Part shown: in pieces, positions 46,034 through 58,000 of the stretch
Numbering within the stretch: position 1 is the stretch's first letter
How the letters are laid out: each line of letters begins with the position of its first letter
Assembly (NCBI GenBank): GCA_911728435.2
Contig: OU452199.1
Span: 13,898,860 to 13,962,859 of the forward strand
Origin: Apoderus coryli
Lineage: Eukaryota; Arthropoda; Insecta; Coleoptera; Attelabidae
Direction: 5' to 3'
DNA length: 64,000 nt
The notes under the pieces: model-generated
What the model was told of the DNA's origin: nothing
The model's input: only the letters and a program-made list of their open reading frames with translations
Databases searched by the model: none
Program-made: the position numbers and the translations under genes

Positions 46034-47667
46034 TAACACATATAATACAAAAATCGTTTAATAGACAAGTGTTTTCAACAGCCATTCATTCATACAAATG
46101 AATAGGATACTGGCCATTTTTTTCCAAAAATGCTGTTAAAAATTATTTAGAATCATCTGCAGTAAATATCTAAAATTACCGTACCCAGGTTTTCATAAAT
46201 ATACAGTTATGCACACTTTTAGACTTGCGGAATAAAGTTGCATCTTCTATCTAAGATTACTTATATATTTAATTATTTTGGTGACATTTTTGATTTTTAC
46301 CCAGCAATAATCTGCACACAAAATATTAAAAATTGTCACCATTTTCAAAATATATAACACAAATAGGTATACCGAGTTGTATCATTTTGCGTTAAATTAA
46401 ATTTCTGCCTATTTGAGCCTGTTATCGTAGAAAATTCAGATTTGTATCTGAGCCCTTAATGACTTGTTTCATATTGTTGTTGCTAATATTTCTGGTATGT
46501 CTGATTAGACTAGTATTCAAAGAACATACCTACACCATAATAAACGACAATCTAAACTATTTTAGTAATTATCTACTAAGTATATTATAGTACAAATGTA
46601 TCTTCAAACTAAATACCTACTAAATATACAGCAATTTTATTTAATATTAAAAAAAAAAAAGGAATGGAAAAATATTCACTGCGTTGAAGGCTCAGCCCGT
46701 CACTCAATGTCAAGTTATACGGTCTAGTTAACAAACGGAGAATATGCCGGTATGTTTGCATAACAACAGACCTAAAAAAAAGCACGCAAAATCCTGACAC
46801 AAACATTTGGCTATTCAGCATATTATTTGATGGAACATAGTTTTAGAAAAGTAATTGACAGTTTATCTCAGTTTTAACAAAATTTTCTGGGCTTGTTCAG
46901 ATAATAATCTGGGTGTCAACTAGACTAAATAAAAGAGTTGAATAATTTATATTTAATATATTGTAAGATAATTATAGTAAATTCAAATAAAACCCGATAA
47001 TAATGCAAATAATTGAATTTAATCCGTTCAGTACAAAAGCTTTTTTCTATATTCGACTATTCTCTAACAATATAATCATCTAAGTAACTAAAAGATCACT
47101 TCTCTTTCGGCATCCAAATTAAAACTTGTACATTCATCCTTTTTTAAAATCTCAGTCGTTGACATGTTTAGAGAGTATTAACATAAACAAAAACCAAACA
47201 GAAAGTGCAGTATCTTCACTGTTTAGGAATAACACATTAAGTATAATATGAAGTGTGTTAAAATAAACAAGTTGCAGGTCATCGAATAGTACAATGCCCT
47301 TGCTATACTAGAAATATTATAACAATATAATAAATTATAAAATAACATATTAACGGTTTATTGTATAGCGTCAACAACATTCTTCGTTTTGCAATTCTGA
47401 AAAATTATGTAGCTAAAATATTTAAAACAATACTTTGATTTTTAATAATGTATTGTTAATTGGATAAAAGTGTATATTATTCCAAATTGTATTTATTACA
47501 AATTGTTATTTAAATATTAAACATGAAAAACTCGAGAATTTTTTATTTGTATCTTTTCAAACAAGACAAAAAAAAAGTTAAAATTCAAAATATGGACAGA
47601 CGGCTTTCAAATTTTACTGTCTTATTCACCTTTTCTCCTAAACAACTTTCTTCAACAACATTTTGTA
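46034..47667. other. AT-rich sequence without a recognised gene
   Basis: Nothing supportable was recognised. The frame at 47523-47732 overlaps the following reverse-transcriptase remnant in another reading frame. Confidence 0.45.
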
Positions 47668-48180
47668 AAACCTACAAATTTTTGGAATTTTATAAGATCA
47701 AAACAAAAAAACTCTGCAGAATTACCGTTTGAAATTCATTTAGGGGATGAAACCTATTGTGGTCCATAGGAAATATGTCAACCATTTGCTAATTATTTCG
47801 AGACAGTATACGTAAAACCTCAAAATCCGAACATATCGAATGAATTAGTTTCAAACGTTGAATCTTGTTTCACAATAGACGCTATTTCAGTAGAAGATGT
47901 TAAAAATGCATTAATTAAAAATACTAAAGCCCAAAAAATGTTTAGGCTCGGATTTGATACCTAGATTTATTCTAAAAGGCTGTAGTGTTATTTAGCGAGC
48001 CAATAAGAGTAATTTTCAATCTATCTTTAAAACAACAAATGTTTCCAGATTCTTTGAAGGTAACAAAGATAACACCGATAAAAATGGAGATCGTACAAAT
48101 ATAGAAAATTACCGCCCTATAGCAATATTATCCAACATAGCAACAGTTTTTGAAATTATATTATTAAAAAGGTCGTTTTC
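47668..48180 (+). pseudogene. Non-LTR reverse transcriptase, N-terminal part, broken
   Basis: Plus-strand blocks in successive frames: KPTNFWNFIRSK, AELPFEIHLGDETYCGP, a stop, then EICQPFANYFETVY, SVEDVKNALIKNTKA, GSDLIPRFILKGC, EPIRVIFNLSL and MFPDSLKVTKITPI, KNGDRTNIENYRPIAIL, SNIATVFEIIL. FWxFI, the GSDxIP box, FPDSLKxTKITPI and NYRPI are the usual order of motifs from the linker to RT domain 2 of jockey-clade enzymes. At least four frame breaks or stops are needed. The catalytic YADD section is absent. It is a different, more decayed family member than the LINE at 52283. Confidence 0.8.
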
Positions 48181-49651
48181 CAAGGAAAAAGAAAAAAAAG
48201 AAAATATTAAAGTAGGCCTAGGATATTGCTTTTGTTCAGTCACTCAGTTTTTCATTCTGAATGACTTTTACTCGTATTAATAACATATTGTCGTAACTTC
48301 AAGCCAAAGGACACTTTCAAAGTGTAAAAAATCAGTATTTTCAAAATTTCCAAGACATAGCTATTACTTGATTTTTCAAAACTAAAATTATGTCTCAAAT
48401 TAGATTGTCTTTTACAAGAGTCGGTTCACCTGTCCGGGGGCACACTGTATGTTTCTAGATCGTGACTACTTTGTTCTGAATATTCTTTCCAATCTGGGTA
48501 TATAGCAGTTTGGTTATTACATAAAAAGTTTAAAAAAATGTTGAGTTTTGGCTTTGGTGTAGGTATATTTTCTAAATTTGTTTTTGTAGCCAGTGTAGCT
48601 GTGCACGCCTGAGTTTACACAACTACGTTAATATAGTACACTTTTTTTTCAAATGAATAAATGCATTCTATAAGCTAAGGAACAATACAAATACGCTCAT
48701 TGAAACTAAAAAAAGTACCTACATAGACCTTCGAGATTGTTTTTTGTAATTAAAATCTAGTGTTTGCGCCAATTCATGTTGCACGTAAGAGAAACAAAAA
48801 CCCAGTTAATTTCAATTTGAAATTCGAGCTCTATAAAGCGCTCGCCATTATTGTCATTTTTTCATTTAAATAAGCGTTTGTCGATTGCAGTATAATGCTG
48901 CTCAGCTATTGGGAATTTGCATAAACAAGCGGCATAAAGTCGAAAGTCATGTAGTATATATATAAGCCACCCTTTTTTATGATACCTATTATACACATAT
49001 GCGTTTGAGGTAAGTAATAAAGCATCAAGTCTCTCTAACAAAAATATGTAATACAAAAAAAACAAGGATAAACGAGTTAAAAGTATGCTACAGTCTTGTC
49101 CAGCCCCAACGTTAATACGATCGCTGAACCCACGAATTATCCTCCCTTTCCTCACTGAATTCATCTAAGCGGTAGATTTTGAGTTGGCCTGCCTCGTATG
49201 CACGGAAAATGGGTCCTAATTATAAGATATTTTTTTGAGATACCGACCGATTTATTGTTATTATAAATTCCAAAAAGAACCTGCGCGATTGCTGTAATGT
49301 TATGTTTTACAAAATATAGCATGGTTTCTAAGGGCGTAGACATGGGGGACGGGAGAGGCGTTGATTCCCCTCGCTGAATATTGAAAATTATTTAAATAAT
49401 TTCTAGGTAAATACGGGTGTTGGCTTGTTATCTCCTTATTAAATAGGGTAAAGCTTTGGCTTATGGATTACCTTTGTTTTGGACATACACTACTAATAAA
49501 CATTTTTTTTTGCTTTTTTATACGCATAAAACCCAATAGTCTTTATTTGATCACGGCTAATTAGTATTTTCAAGAAACAGTCCATGACACAGTAGAATAT
49601 CTATTTCCACAAGTCGTTTTGTAGAATTACACTTTAGAATATAAAGTGAAT
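48181..49651. other. AT-rich sequence without a recognised gene
   Basis: Minus-strand frames of 60 and 100 codons (about 48860-49340) have no recognisable domain. Confidence 0.45.
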
Positions 49652-50280
49652 TTATGATATCGAGGCGCACTTTGTGCCAACCAGCACATCACGACTCTTG
49701 TGTACTGGAGCATTGTCGTCTAAGAGCAAGATAATATTTGTCAAATTTTCTCCTCCTTCTTCTCTGATTGTCTAGTTTAACTGTTGATTAAAGCTTAAAG
49801 CATAATATTCTCCACTTGTATAAATACTTTTATCTTTGTAATGAATCAATCGTGTTCCTTCTGAGCCCGAAAAGTTTTCTGGCTAACTGTGTGACCTTAA
49901 ACTTCTGGGGTAATGGTGTGCCTTTTTACGCCATTGCATAGATTCCTGCTTGAAATGAGGTTCATTTTAATGAAACCAAATTCGTTTCCAGTAAAAGTAC
50001 GGGCCAACACACCTTCCTTATCTTCACTACAGTGTCGTCAATTTTCGATAGAACGTACAAATAACAGAATCCAGTTAGTTCTAAATTTGGTGTCCCCATT
50101 TGCCACTAAAGTTTATCTAAGTATATTTTCCTTCAATTTACGAGAAACGCTTTTTCCAAACACCATTAAACTTTTTTCACAAATTTTACCCGACATTCTA
50201 TTATTCATTCTTTATGTATTGAAAACTCTCGCGCGTCTTTACCGATTTGCCAAAAGCAAAAAATAAAAAGTTTTTTGCCT
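49652..50280 (-). pseudogene. Mariner transposase, broken
   Basis: In one minus-strand frame with internal stops: WFH, NEPHFKQESMQWRKKAHHYP (about 49966-49905), FSGSEGTRLIHYKDKSIYTS, GEYYALSFNQQLN, a stop, then TIREEGGENL and NIILLLDDNAPVHKSRDVLV, ending in a stop at 49652. These are the mariner segments around the first catalytic block (W.HH..P..K..S.QW), the YYA..L..L region and the second catalytic aspartate in DDNAPVHKS. The third acidic residue and C-terminus are missing. This is a different subfamily from the element at 25681, which has DGAP. The 117-codon plus-strand frame at 49913-50266 is its shadow. Confidence 0.8.
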
Positions 50281-50859
50281 TCTATTTTTATAGGCCTCGT
50301 GGAACTGAAAACTGAATAGTTTGTTTGCTTTTAAATGGAAACAAATGGCTGTTATTGATTTCAGAGCAGTTATCAGGGAAACAAATTGCTTGAATGAATG
50401 GTTAGAGTAGCTAGTCAAAACATCGTTATTTTTGATTTTATTGAGAAACTTCTAATAGCTACAAAGCAGCCAATAAATAACTGTGTAAAGCTTTTGCGGC
50501 GATCTACTGGCGTAAATGTCGTTTCTTGGATTATTAGGCCGTTGCGTTGTCTTGTAGGATTTCTCCTGATTCAATACAATTCAAAATTCAACAAGACGAC
50601 GTCGAGAGGTCACGGCCTAATAATCTGAAGAACTCTTTATTTTGCATTAAATATTAAGTGTGGAAGGAGTTTGCATATGAAAGTAGGTAAAACAACAACA
50701 GCTCTGAGTTCTTAGTACTTACTTATGAATATCAGTTATTGTCAAGTACAATCATAACAAAAATTCTAACATACCACAGATGTTCGTGATTTGAAAACTC
50801 TTAATTATAATTTTCTAAATTAATCCATTTTACGAGGAATGTATGATATTTATTTCAAT
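50281..50859. other. Sequence without a recognised gene
   Basis: A 76-codon plus-strand frame (50398-50628) has no recognisable domain. An inverted word pair, ATTATTAGGCCGT and CGGCCTAATAAT (about 50530-50624), suggests a small foldback. Confidence 0.4.
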
Positions 50860-50968
50860 AAAACACGTCTACTCCACAAAATGATGATGTATATAATATA
50901 TTATATATGTTGAAATCTACAAATATCAGCCAGACATGTTTCGGATCATATGTCCATCATCAGTGGCT
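50860..50968 (-). mobile_element. Family 2 hammerhead terminal segment
   Basis: Read on the minus strand: ribozyme, GATATTTGTAGATTTCAACA, an AT palindrome, CATCATTTTGTGGAGTAGACG and TGTTTTATTGAAAT. The tail is shared with the segment at 40142-40250 and with the palindrome at 25031-25094. Confidence 0.65.
50928..50968 (-). ncRNA. Hammerhead ribozyme, type I, family 2 (best preserved)
   Basis: Minus strand: AGCCA (50968-50964) pairs with TGGCT (50932-50928), giving five stem I pairs. CTGATGA is at 50963-50957, followed by an unpaired T and stem II GGA/TCC. GAAA, the minimal C-AT-G stem III and GTC follow in order. All core positions and the cleavage triplet are intact. Stem II is only three pairs and stem III two pairs, so the monomer may be weak. 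Palindromic ACATGT allows dimerisation. Confidence 0.75.
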
Positions 50969-52279
50969 AAAGTAACCTTAGTTTAGTTACATAAATGTGA
51001 GGGTTATTTTTATGTTTTGTCTATGATTTAAACATTTATACACATCTGTAAAAAATTACTTATTTGAGATATACTGTACTAAATTATCACATGAAATCTT
51101 ACATTTTGTCGAAAATTAGATTAATTGTTAATGTTACTTAAATAAAATAAAATTTAAACCATAACTTTACGGGATTAGTTAATCTCTGTTTTTATTTTCT
51201 TTCTTTTTCTCATTCTAGTTGAAATATGTATTTATTAATTATAAGATCAACACATCAAGCCATTTTATAGTATAAGTAAATAAAAAACAATAGCGGTCCT
51301 GATAATCAAATATTATTAGTACCTGCCTATGTAATGATTAATTTATTTTTTTTGGAGTATATGATTACTAGCCTATTATTGACTTGCGTTTGAGTATATT
51401 TGTTTATGTCCAATAATTGAATATTTACAGTATTTGCTGTATATTTACTATAGCAATAAATAGAACGAAGTATTTTTAATGATTTATATACACATTATTA
51501 TGTAGTTGTGTTCAAAACATTTTAATATAAAAGCGCTTTGTTTGTGTTTTTCCATTTTATATCAGAATAAAAAGAGAGTTGGAAAATATTTTGTTAGTTG
51601 TTTACAGAACCGTTAGTAATTCATCAGCTTTTACATTGAATTACAAAATCATTTGCAGTAGTGTGTCGCTTTGTACAAGCTGGCGTTGCATTAATAATGT
51701 TCACGTGTTTGCTTTAATTTAGACAAAACTCAAATAACAATGTATTTATGCTTTTGTTATTGTGCAGATAATGTTATTTATTATAATTTTTTTTGTTTAA
51801 TTAATTTTATTTTTAAATGCCTATTTTGTATTTCCAATCTGATAGCTCGCCTTAATTCATGGCTCTATACGAAATGTTTGGATATGACGGAGTGTACTCA
51901 AGAGTGTTAAAGGTATCCCCAATATACTTATGCCGCGCTTGTGTATGTCTGAGACATCCTTTATTGGGCTGCCCTTCTATTAGGCGCAGTGTATATCTCG
52001 TATGGCAGTCATGTTGCCTACGGAAAATAGACGTGGTATACATCATTAAATTTTCTGTGGCTTAGTATTTAAACCTAGAACCACAAAGAACACCAAGAGA
52101 CGAAGGCCAGCCGAATCCCTTTTAAGTTGTCAGGTGCCCTCATTTAAAAATGCGTGAGTGCTGGTGGTGCCCTGTGCGCGTATTGATACTTTTATACAGT
52201 GTATATTTTTCGTGTGTGTCTTAACGCTTAAAATTACCGGGTAGCATTAGCATGTTTTTTATGTAATGTTTTTTATGCT
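50969..52279. other. Sequence without a recognised gene upstream of the LINE
   Basis: AT-rich to about 51850, then slightly GC-richer. No endonuclease domain is visible before the LINE reverse transcriptase, so this is probably target-site DNA. Overlapping frames on both strands at 51852-52065 have no recognisable domain. Confidence 0.45.
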
Positions 52280-54354
52280 AGGTTGGACGATGTGATTTCT
52301 GCATCAGTACCGGTTTCATATGCAAGAAACTGCAAATATCCGCCTTGGTTCTCGAGTGATGTCGTTCGGAATATCAAATTAAAGTCTAGGCTCTGGAGGA
52401 AATATAAAACTTCTGGTGATCCTCACTTTCTGAATGAATTTCGAGTTTTGCGTCAGATTATTAAAACTGAAGTGAACTCTTCATACAGAGTTTACTTGGG
52501 TGATGCTGAGCGTAGACTTAATGGTGACCCTAAGACTTTCTGGTCATTTATAAATTCTCGTAAAAGTTTTGGACGTTTACCTAGAGATATGTATTATAAT
52601 GGCGATAATATTAAAGATCAGCAAGAACTTGTGGATAAATTTGCTCAATATTTCAATGAATCCTATGTCAATTCTCTGAATGTGTCCTTTTTGTCTGATT
52701 GTGGAGTTACTGAATCTGAAGTTTACGGAGCTCTTAGAAAGCTCAAAGGTAAACCAACTGCAGGTCCGGATGGTATACCATCCTTTTTGGCTCGTGATTG
52801 TGCTGCGGTATTGGCTGGGCCATTGTGTTCCATATTCAACCTTGCTTTACGATCGACTAATTTTCCTGCGTTTTGGAAGTTTTCAAGGGTGACGCCGGTT
52901 TTTAAAAAGGGAGATAAGCATGATGTAGGAAATTATCGTCCTATATCAATTCAATCATGTTTTGCGAAAGTGTTTGAGTTTTTACTACATGATATTATAA
53001 TGTGTCATGTTAGACGACAAATTTCAACTGTGCAGCATGGTTTCTTCCCGGGTCGTTCTACATCTACCAATTTATTGGTTTTAACCCAGTTCCTGAGTGA
53101 ACAACTTGATAATGGAGGTCAGGTAGATGTTATCTATACTGACTTTTCCAAGGCCTTTGACAGACTTGATCATGGTGTCTTGATGGCTAAATTGTGTCGT
53201 TTTGGTCTATCCAATGGTTTGCTCCTTCTCTTGGATTCATATTTAAATGGTCGTTATCAATATGTTGAGTATAGAGGCTTCAGGTCTGTCAATTTTTTAG
53301 TGACCTCAGGAGTCCCCCAGGGTTCTGTGTTGGGGCCATTGTTGTTTTTGTGCTTTATTGATGATATTTCCAGTGGCTTGACTAGTAGTTCGCTCTTGTA
53401 TGCCGATGACTTCAAGATATACTCGGTCATTGATAGTGAGCATGATTGCTCTGTTATTCAGGAAGACCTTAACAAGATTTATGAGTGGTGTGTTCGCAAC
53501 AATCTTTATTTGAATATTGAAAAATGTTTTTCAGTTTCTTATACACGCAGATTAAAGCCTATAACGTATTTGTATTTCATTCACGATTCTCCATTGGTTG
53601 TTTGTGATCGTATTAAGGATTTGGGGATTTTCTTTGATAGCAAACTAAACTTTATTGAACATTACAATTATATGATTTCAGCTTCGTATCAGTCTCTGGG
53701 TTTTGTCATGCGTAACGCAAGGGATCTTAGGTCTCCTCAAACACTTATTGCGTTATTCAATGCATTTGTTAGGGCTAAGTTGGAGTATGCCTCAGTTGTG
53801 TGGAGTCCTACATATGAATTTCATTCGGCGAGTATGGAACGTGTTCATCGTCGTTTCGCTAAGTTTCTGTGGTTTCGTAGCGATGGAGTTTATCCAGTCA
53901 TTGGATTTCCACATGATACGCTCCTAAATCGTTTTAATTTGACATCTTTAAGTACCCGTAGAGAATATTCTGCTATTATCTTCCTGTACAAAATTATTAA
54001 TGGAGATATTGATTGTCCAGAGCAGTTAGAATTGCTTCCATTTTATGTACCTAATTTGCGTACACGTAATAATAATACAGTTTTTTACTTGTCAAGAGCA
54101 CGCACTAATTTGTTGTTGCATTCTCCTTTGTTCGTAATGTGTAATATTTGTACCCGTGTGTCTAGTGATTTTGATATATTTGATTCAAATTTGTCATGTA
54201 TAAAACATTTATTTTTTAAGTAATTAGTTTAAGTTATTAATTAGTTATTATTGTTATTTTGATATTATTGTATTATTTGTAATTTTTACCTGCCCTTTAA
54301 TTGGATATTTATCTGTCTGGGCAGTTGTATCTTAAATAAATAAATAAATAAATA
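52280..54354 (+). mobile_element. 5'-truncated jockey-superfamily LINE
   Basis: The element comprises a reverse-transcriptase frame, a short AT-rich 3' untranslated region with a potential stem (CTGCCC at 54290-54295, GGGCAG at 54319-54324) and a tail of AAAT repeats (54334-54354). Such 3' stem-loops and simple-repeat tails are usual where a LINE enzyme recognises its own RNA. The 5' side stops just before the reverse-transcriptase linker, so ORF1 and the endonuclease domain are missing. I found no target-site duplication. Confidence 0.85.
52283..54223 (+). CDS. Non-LTR retrotransposon reverse transcriptase, N-terminally truncated
   Basis: This protein would copy LINE RNA into DNA at a nicked target. 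The 646-codon frame is uninterrupted. Residues 1-100 are the linker seen after the endonuclease (YPPWF at 19-23, DPKTFWSFI at 82-90). GPDGIP is at 161-166, TPVFKKGD at 204-211 and NYRPIS at 217-222. The catalytic block YTDFSKAFDRLDH spans 285-297, SGVPQGSVLGPLLF 342-355 and YADD 373-376. The C-terminal thumb (about 440-520) contains LGIFFDSKLNF and EYASVVWSP. The first codon is TTG with no in-frame ATG nearby, and the frame is open back to 52232. It is the surviving 3' part of a longer ORF2, not a gene with its own start. Intact catalytic residues and lack of stops indicate a recent insertion. Clade: jockey/CR1-like; finer placement would need a tree. Confidence 0.92.
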   Translation: MDDVISASVPVSYARNCKYPPWFSSDVVRNIKLKSRLWRKYKTSGDPHFLNEFRVLRQIIKTEVNSSYRVYLGDAERRLNGDPKTFWSFINSRKSFGRLPRDMYYNGDNIKDQQELVDKFAQYFNESYVNSLNVSFLSDCGVTESEVYGALRKLKGKPTAGPDGIPSFLARDCAAVLAGPLCSIFNLALRSTNFPAFWKFSRVTPVFKKGDKHDVGNYRPISIQSCFAKVFEFLLHDIIMCHVRRQISTVQHGFFPGRSTSTNLLVLTQFLSEQLDNGGQVDVIYTDFSKAFDRLDHGVLMAKLCRFGLSNGLLLLLDSYLNGRYQYVEYRGFRSVNFLVTSGVPQGSVLGPLLFLCFIDDISSGLTSSSLLYADDFKIYSVIDSEHDCSVIQEDLNKIYEWCVRNNLYLNIEKCFSVSYTRRLKPITYLYFIHDSPLVVCDRIKDLGIFFDSKLNFIEHYNYMISASYQSLGFVMRNARDLRSPQTLIALFNAFVRAKLEYASVVWSPTYEFHSASMERVHRRFAKFLWFRSDGVYPVIGFPHDTLLNRFNLTSLSTRREYSAIIFLYKIINGDIDCPEQLELLPFYVPNLRTRNNNTVFYLSRARTNLLLHSPLFVMCNICTRVSSDFDIFDSNLSCIKHLFFK

Positions 54355-54700
54355 ATACCATTGAATATTAACTATAGACAAGAAGGTCCAGTAGACGCTG
54401 AAAACGGCATCGACTTGTCGCATTCCCAGCTACATTTCTGGCCCGCTACTATATTATACTATATCTATATATACTATAAGATATTATACTATAACTATAA
54501 GTGCTGAGAATTGCTTTGTAGACATGAACTTCAGACGTACCGACACGATGAGAATCATCTGTATATTATTTTAACTGTGATAATACAATCAATATTATGT
54601 AATACGTTCGTGTATAAAAACTAGCTGTGGTATTGAAATAACATAAAACATACAAACATATTTAAAAAATTACAAAAAAACATATATAGAAAATAGGAAG

Positions 54701-55024
54701 CTAATTAATTTGCACATACAAAAAGTAAGAAGTAACAATAGTTCCGCTTGGACGTTGATCCACCATCAAGAGTAGTCTGGTTGGGACTGCGCTGGCTAAT
54801 AATAACTTTCGGTTTTCTGGATTAATATACATTTTTTCAAAGCACACGCGATAATTATTGTAAAAATGGGTAGGCGTTTTAGGAAATAAATCTTCACGAT
54901 TGCAACCCATTGACCACACTTGAGATCTGGAACCGCTTTCTGTTCTTCTTCTTGGATGAAACTTTATGAAACCAGGTGGAAAGTGGAGGAGTTTACAAAA
55001 ATACTTTAGAAGGCAATGTTTCAT
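54701..55024 (-). pseudogene. THAP zinc-finger domain, zinc ligand lost
   Basis: THAP domains are C2CH zinc fingers that bind DNA, found in P-element transposases and many domesticated animal proteins. The 107-codon minus-strand frame shows the expected order: Cys4 and Cys10 near the start, LLHFPP at 12-17, an invariant-type Trp37, NREDL at 42-46, NNYRVC with Cys61, and KLLLASAVPT ending in the diagnostic AVPT at 79-82. The normal C-S-x-H-F-E is CFEKMY here, so the zinc-binding His is missing, apparently by loss of two codons. C-x5-C is also wider than the usual C-x2-4-C. No transposase or other domain follows. It could be one exon of a host gene, but the lost ligand favours a decayed remnant. 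Confidence 0.65.
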
Positions 55025-58000
55025 TTATTCCCTGAACTTATCATTTACAATCTTACATTGTTTCTATTTGAGTGTATTAGGAGCGTTCGATAGTTGCAAG
55101 TAATATTTCTGGAAACATGGATAGGAAGACAAAGTACGTTTTCAGATACTTATTTATTTCTAAAAAAGTTAGTTAAAGTTTAAGTAAGGTAATATGCAGT
55201 TCTTAATTATAACTCTTAGCCTAATAGTATCAAGATTCCTGTGCACGTTTAATATTTCAGTTATTGGGTGTTGTTGTTGTGTTGAAAACAAATGTTATGA
55301 TTTTGCAAATTACGAACTAAGGAACTGAACATAATTGATAAGCTCACAAAGAGATCCCAACTGTTCAAGCTTTTGAAACCGCCTATTGTATTGTATTTTA
55401 GCTTGTTTCAACTACATTTACTTCACGCAATTAGGTACTTTAACATTTGAAATATTTTTAAACAAATATATAATACAAAAAAAAAAACTTTTTTAAAAGC
55501 TTATACTTCGAATTTCTATAAAATGAAGTGAATGTGTATTTGAGTAAATATTTAGTTAAATAAAAACAACCTTTGCCGGCTTACGGCGAACCATTAAGAA
55601 ATAGCCAAAATATTGATTTTGTTTCTTACTAACATATTCTTCTATAATAATTATCAAGTTCCAATTATACGGAATAATAAGTGAAATGCAGTTAATTCTT
55701 ATTTCTGACCATATTATATGAAAACGCATTCTCTAATAAAACCAGCGGTCACCTTCGAAAAATACTTTCGAACGGTCCTGTAGGAATTTATAGATCAGTA
55801 TTTAATAGAAATAGCAAAGTTATGCGATATAATTTGTTAATCTAAGCCAACTTCATTTAACCGAACAAACTTATTTCTAATTCGTAAAATAAATTCTTAA
55901 CATTAAAATGAGTAGTGCAAATTTAAGGATAATGTCTGGCGTAGTATCTATTAGTAGTAGATATTCCAATTTGTATCTAAGAAGTTGGAGTATAACATAT
56001 ATCTTTCTCATTTCCCGTTCGGAAGTTAAGAGTCTTTAGCTTTTACGCTTTCCTAATGACAAGTATTAGGTTTATGAACTAGTTTCGCTAGCTAATAGAA
56101 GTATCATTAATACAATATAACTTGTATTCATAACAATGGTAAAGTTTCTAACATTAGTTTAATTTCTAATTCAAATATTTAAGTGTATGACGCGAAAGTT
56201 TCATAATCGTTGGAAACTATCATATATTTAACATCATCCGTTTTATATATTAATTTACGTTTATTTCAAAAATTGTACTACAAAAAAACTAATATTCAAA
56301 TATCACGAAGGAATTAAATATATCGATAGTAACAATACCAAAAGTAGTTGTAGTTTGTCAAAGCAAATTATTCAGTTTGATGTATTCACAGTGTGCTTTT
56401 ATTAATCAATATTGTACACACAAAATAATTACATATCTCCAACATTGTGCATAATATTACAAATTTAATAATCTTAGTAAAGTGGACAGCATTTTTCCCT
56501 ACTCTTGATGAGACTACAATAGTATGTACTAGTTTCTTAAAGAATTTGTAATATACAATAATTATTATTGTTTATAATGCATCTGTAAAGCTTTTGAAAG
56601 AGGGCAGGAATTTAAACAAATTAGTTGTATTTAAAAATTTTTAAAAAGGGTATCAGGCACAGAAATTTTCTTTGAAAAATATACAATAAACAATTAGTAT
56701 TAATTGGGGACCAAGAAGGGTTCACCCACAAAAATATAAAAGAAATGTTAGAAAGTGCTTTAAATTTAAAATAGATTTTTCGGTACATAATTTAACAGTA
56801 GGTAGCAACTTTGAATTGTTTGGATTACTCCTTTATAAACACGAAGATAGTAATTTCTAAGACTTAAAAATTGGCCATGAATAAGTGAATTTGTTTCAAA
56901 CGCAAATAATTTTAAGTGCTACCTTTAGTTCCAAGTATAATACTGGTCTAGGTTTTAGTATTTTCTTGTAGTAACAAATTTAGCAGTTGAAATATCTAGT
57001 ACAGTCTATATTTGGTTTCGTTAAGCCGTTTGATATGTGCAAAGTTTCTCTAGAAATTCTCATATTTCACTGAATGTAATCTGTACAGAACGTAGTTAAT
57101 ATAAAGTGGGGCAAGTTCGTATAAGATCGAGATGATTCTGGGTATGTGCAATGTGCCTGGTATTAGCTAGGCAATAACAAGATAACTCTTAGACTGTCGA
57201 TTTGTATAGCTCGATATGCAACCACACAATCTCCATTTAAATTAATGGCTCGTCTCAGACGATAACTTCTTAATCATGATAAACGACATCGAGATGATTT
57301 CGCATAAACTCCCTGGGCAAAGCAAAGTGCACTTTGCCAATAGGAAAACAGTTTGCCTTTGAGTTAAAGATCTTAATAATTAATGGTCGCTATTTTGCAT
57401 GGGCGTGGACATTGGGCGACAAAGTGAATGATACATATTAATGCGTGTGGATGAATAGATAATTTGTTTGGAAAATCATATAATTAATTGATGGTATCAG
57501 TGAACAGCAATCGTTACGAAGAGTGTTGCAACTATGTTGATAAAGAATGTACGGAGTGTCGCATAACTTAGCCAAAGTGAAGTTATTAGGGAGTGAGGTG
57601 AAGTGCGACCAAAAACTCCCACTTGGTGCCCATATTCGACGAGTTTCAGAGGCATTAGATTTTGGTTGAAATCGCTTTCGCCCTGTGATAGGGGTGGACA
57701 CAACCACTAAATTTTCATATATCAGTAGAGGTCGAGTGATACATTATTTTAAAGCTTTACAGCAATAGGCCACTTTTGAAATTTGCCCCCGTAATTATCG
57801 AGAAAATTGCGTTTAAAATTTCATCAGTTAAGTCGTTGGAATCAATATTCTTATAATATTATATGTAGGTACTTGAGTACCTACTTTATATCACATCCAT
57901 AGAGCGTTCTCTTCGCATGCTTACATAAATATATTATCATTGTACCATATTGGTTATATACGTATATTATAGTTAAGTGTCTGTGATGTATTATGTGACT

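Noticed and set aside
49913..50266. 117-codon plus-strand open frame
   Set aside because: It is antisense to the broken mariner transposase read on the minus strand and has no recognisable domain of its own.
52283..52285. TTG as the start codon of the reverse transcriptase
   Set aside because: The frame is open upstream to 52232 and starts inside the linker known from longer LINE proteins. TTG is merely the first permitted codon, not a true start.
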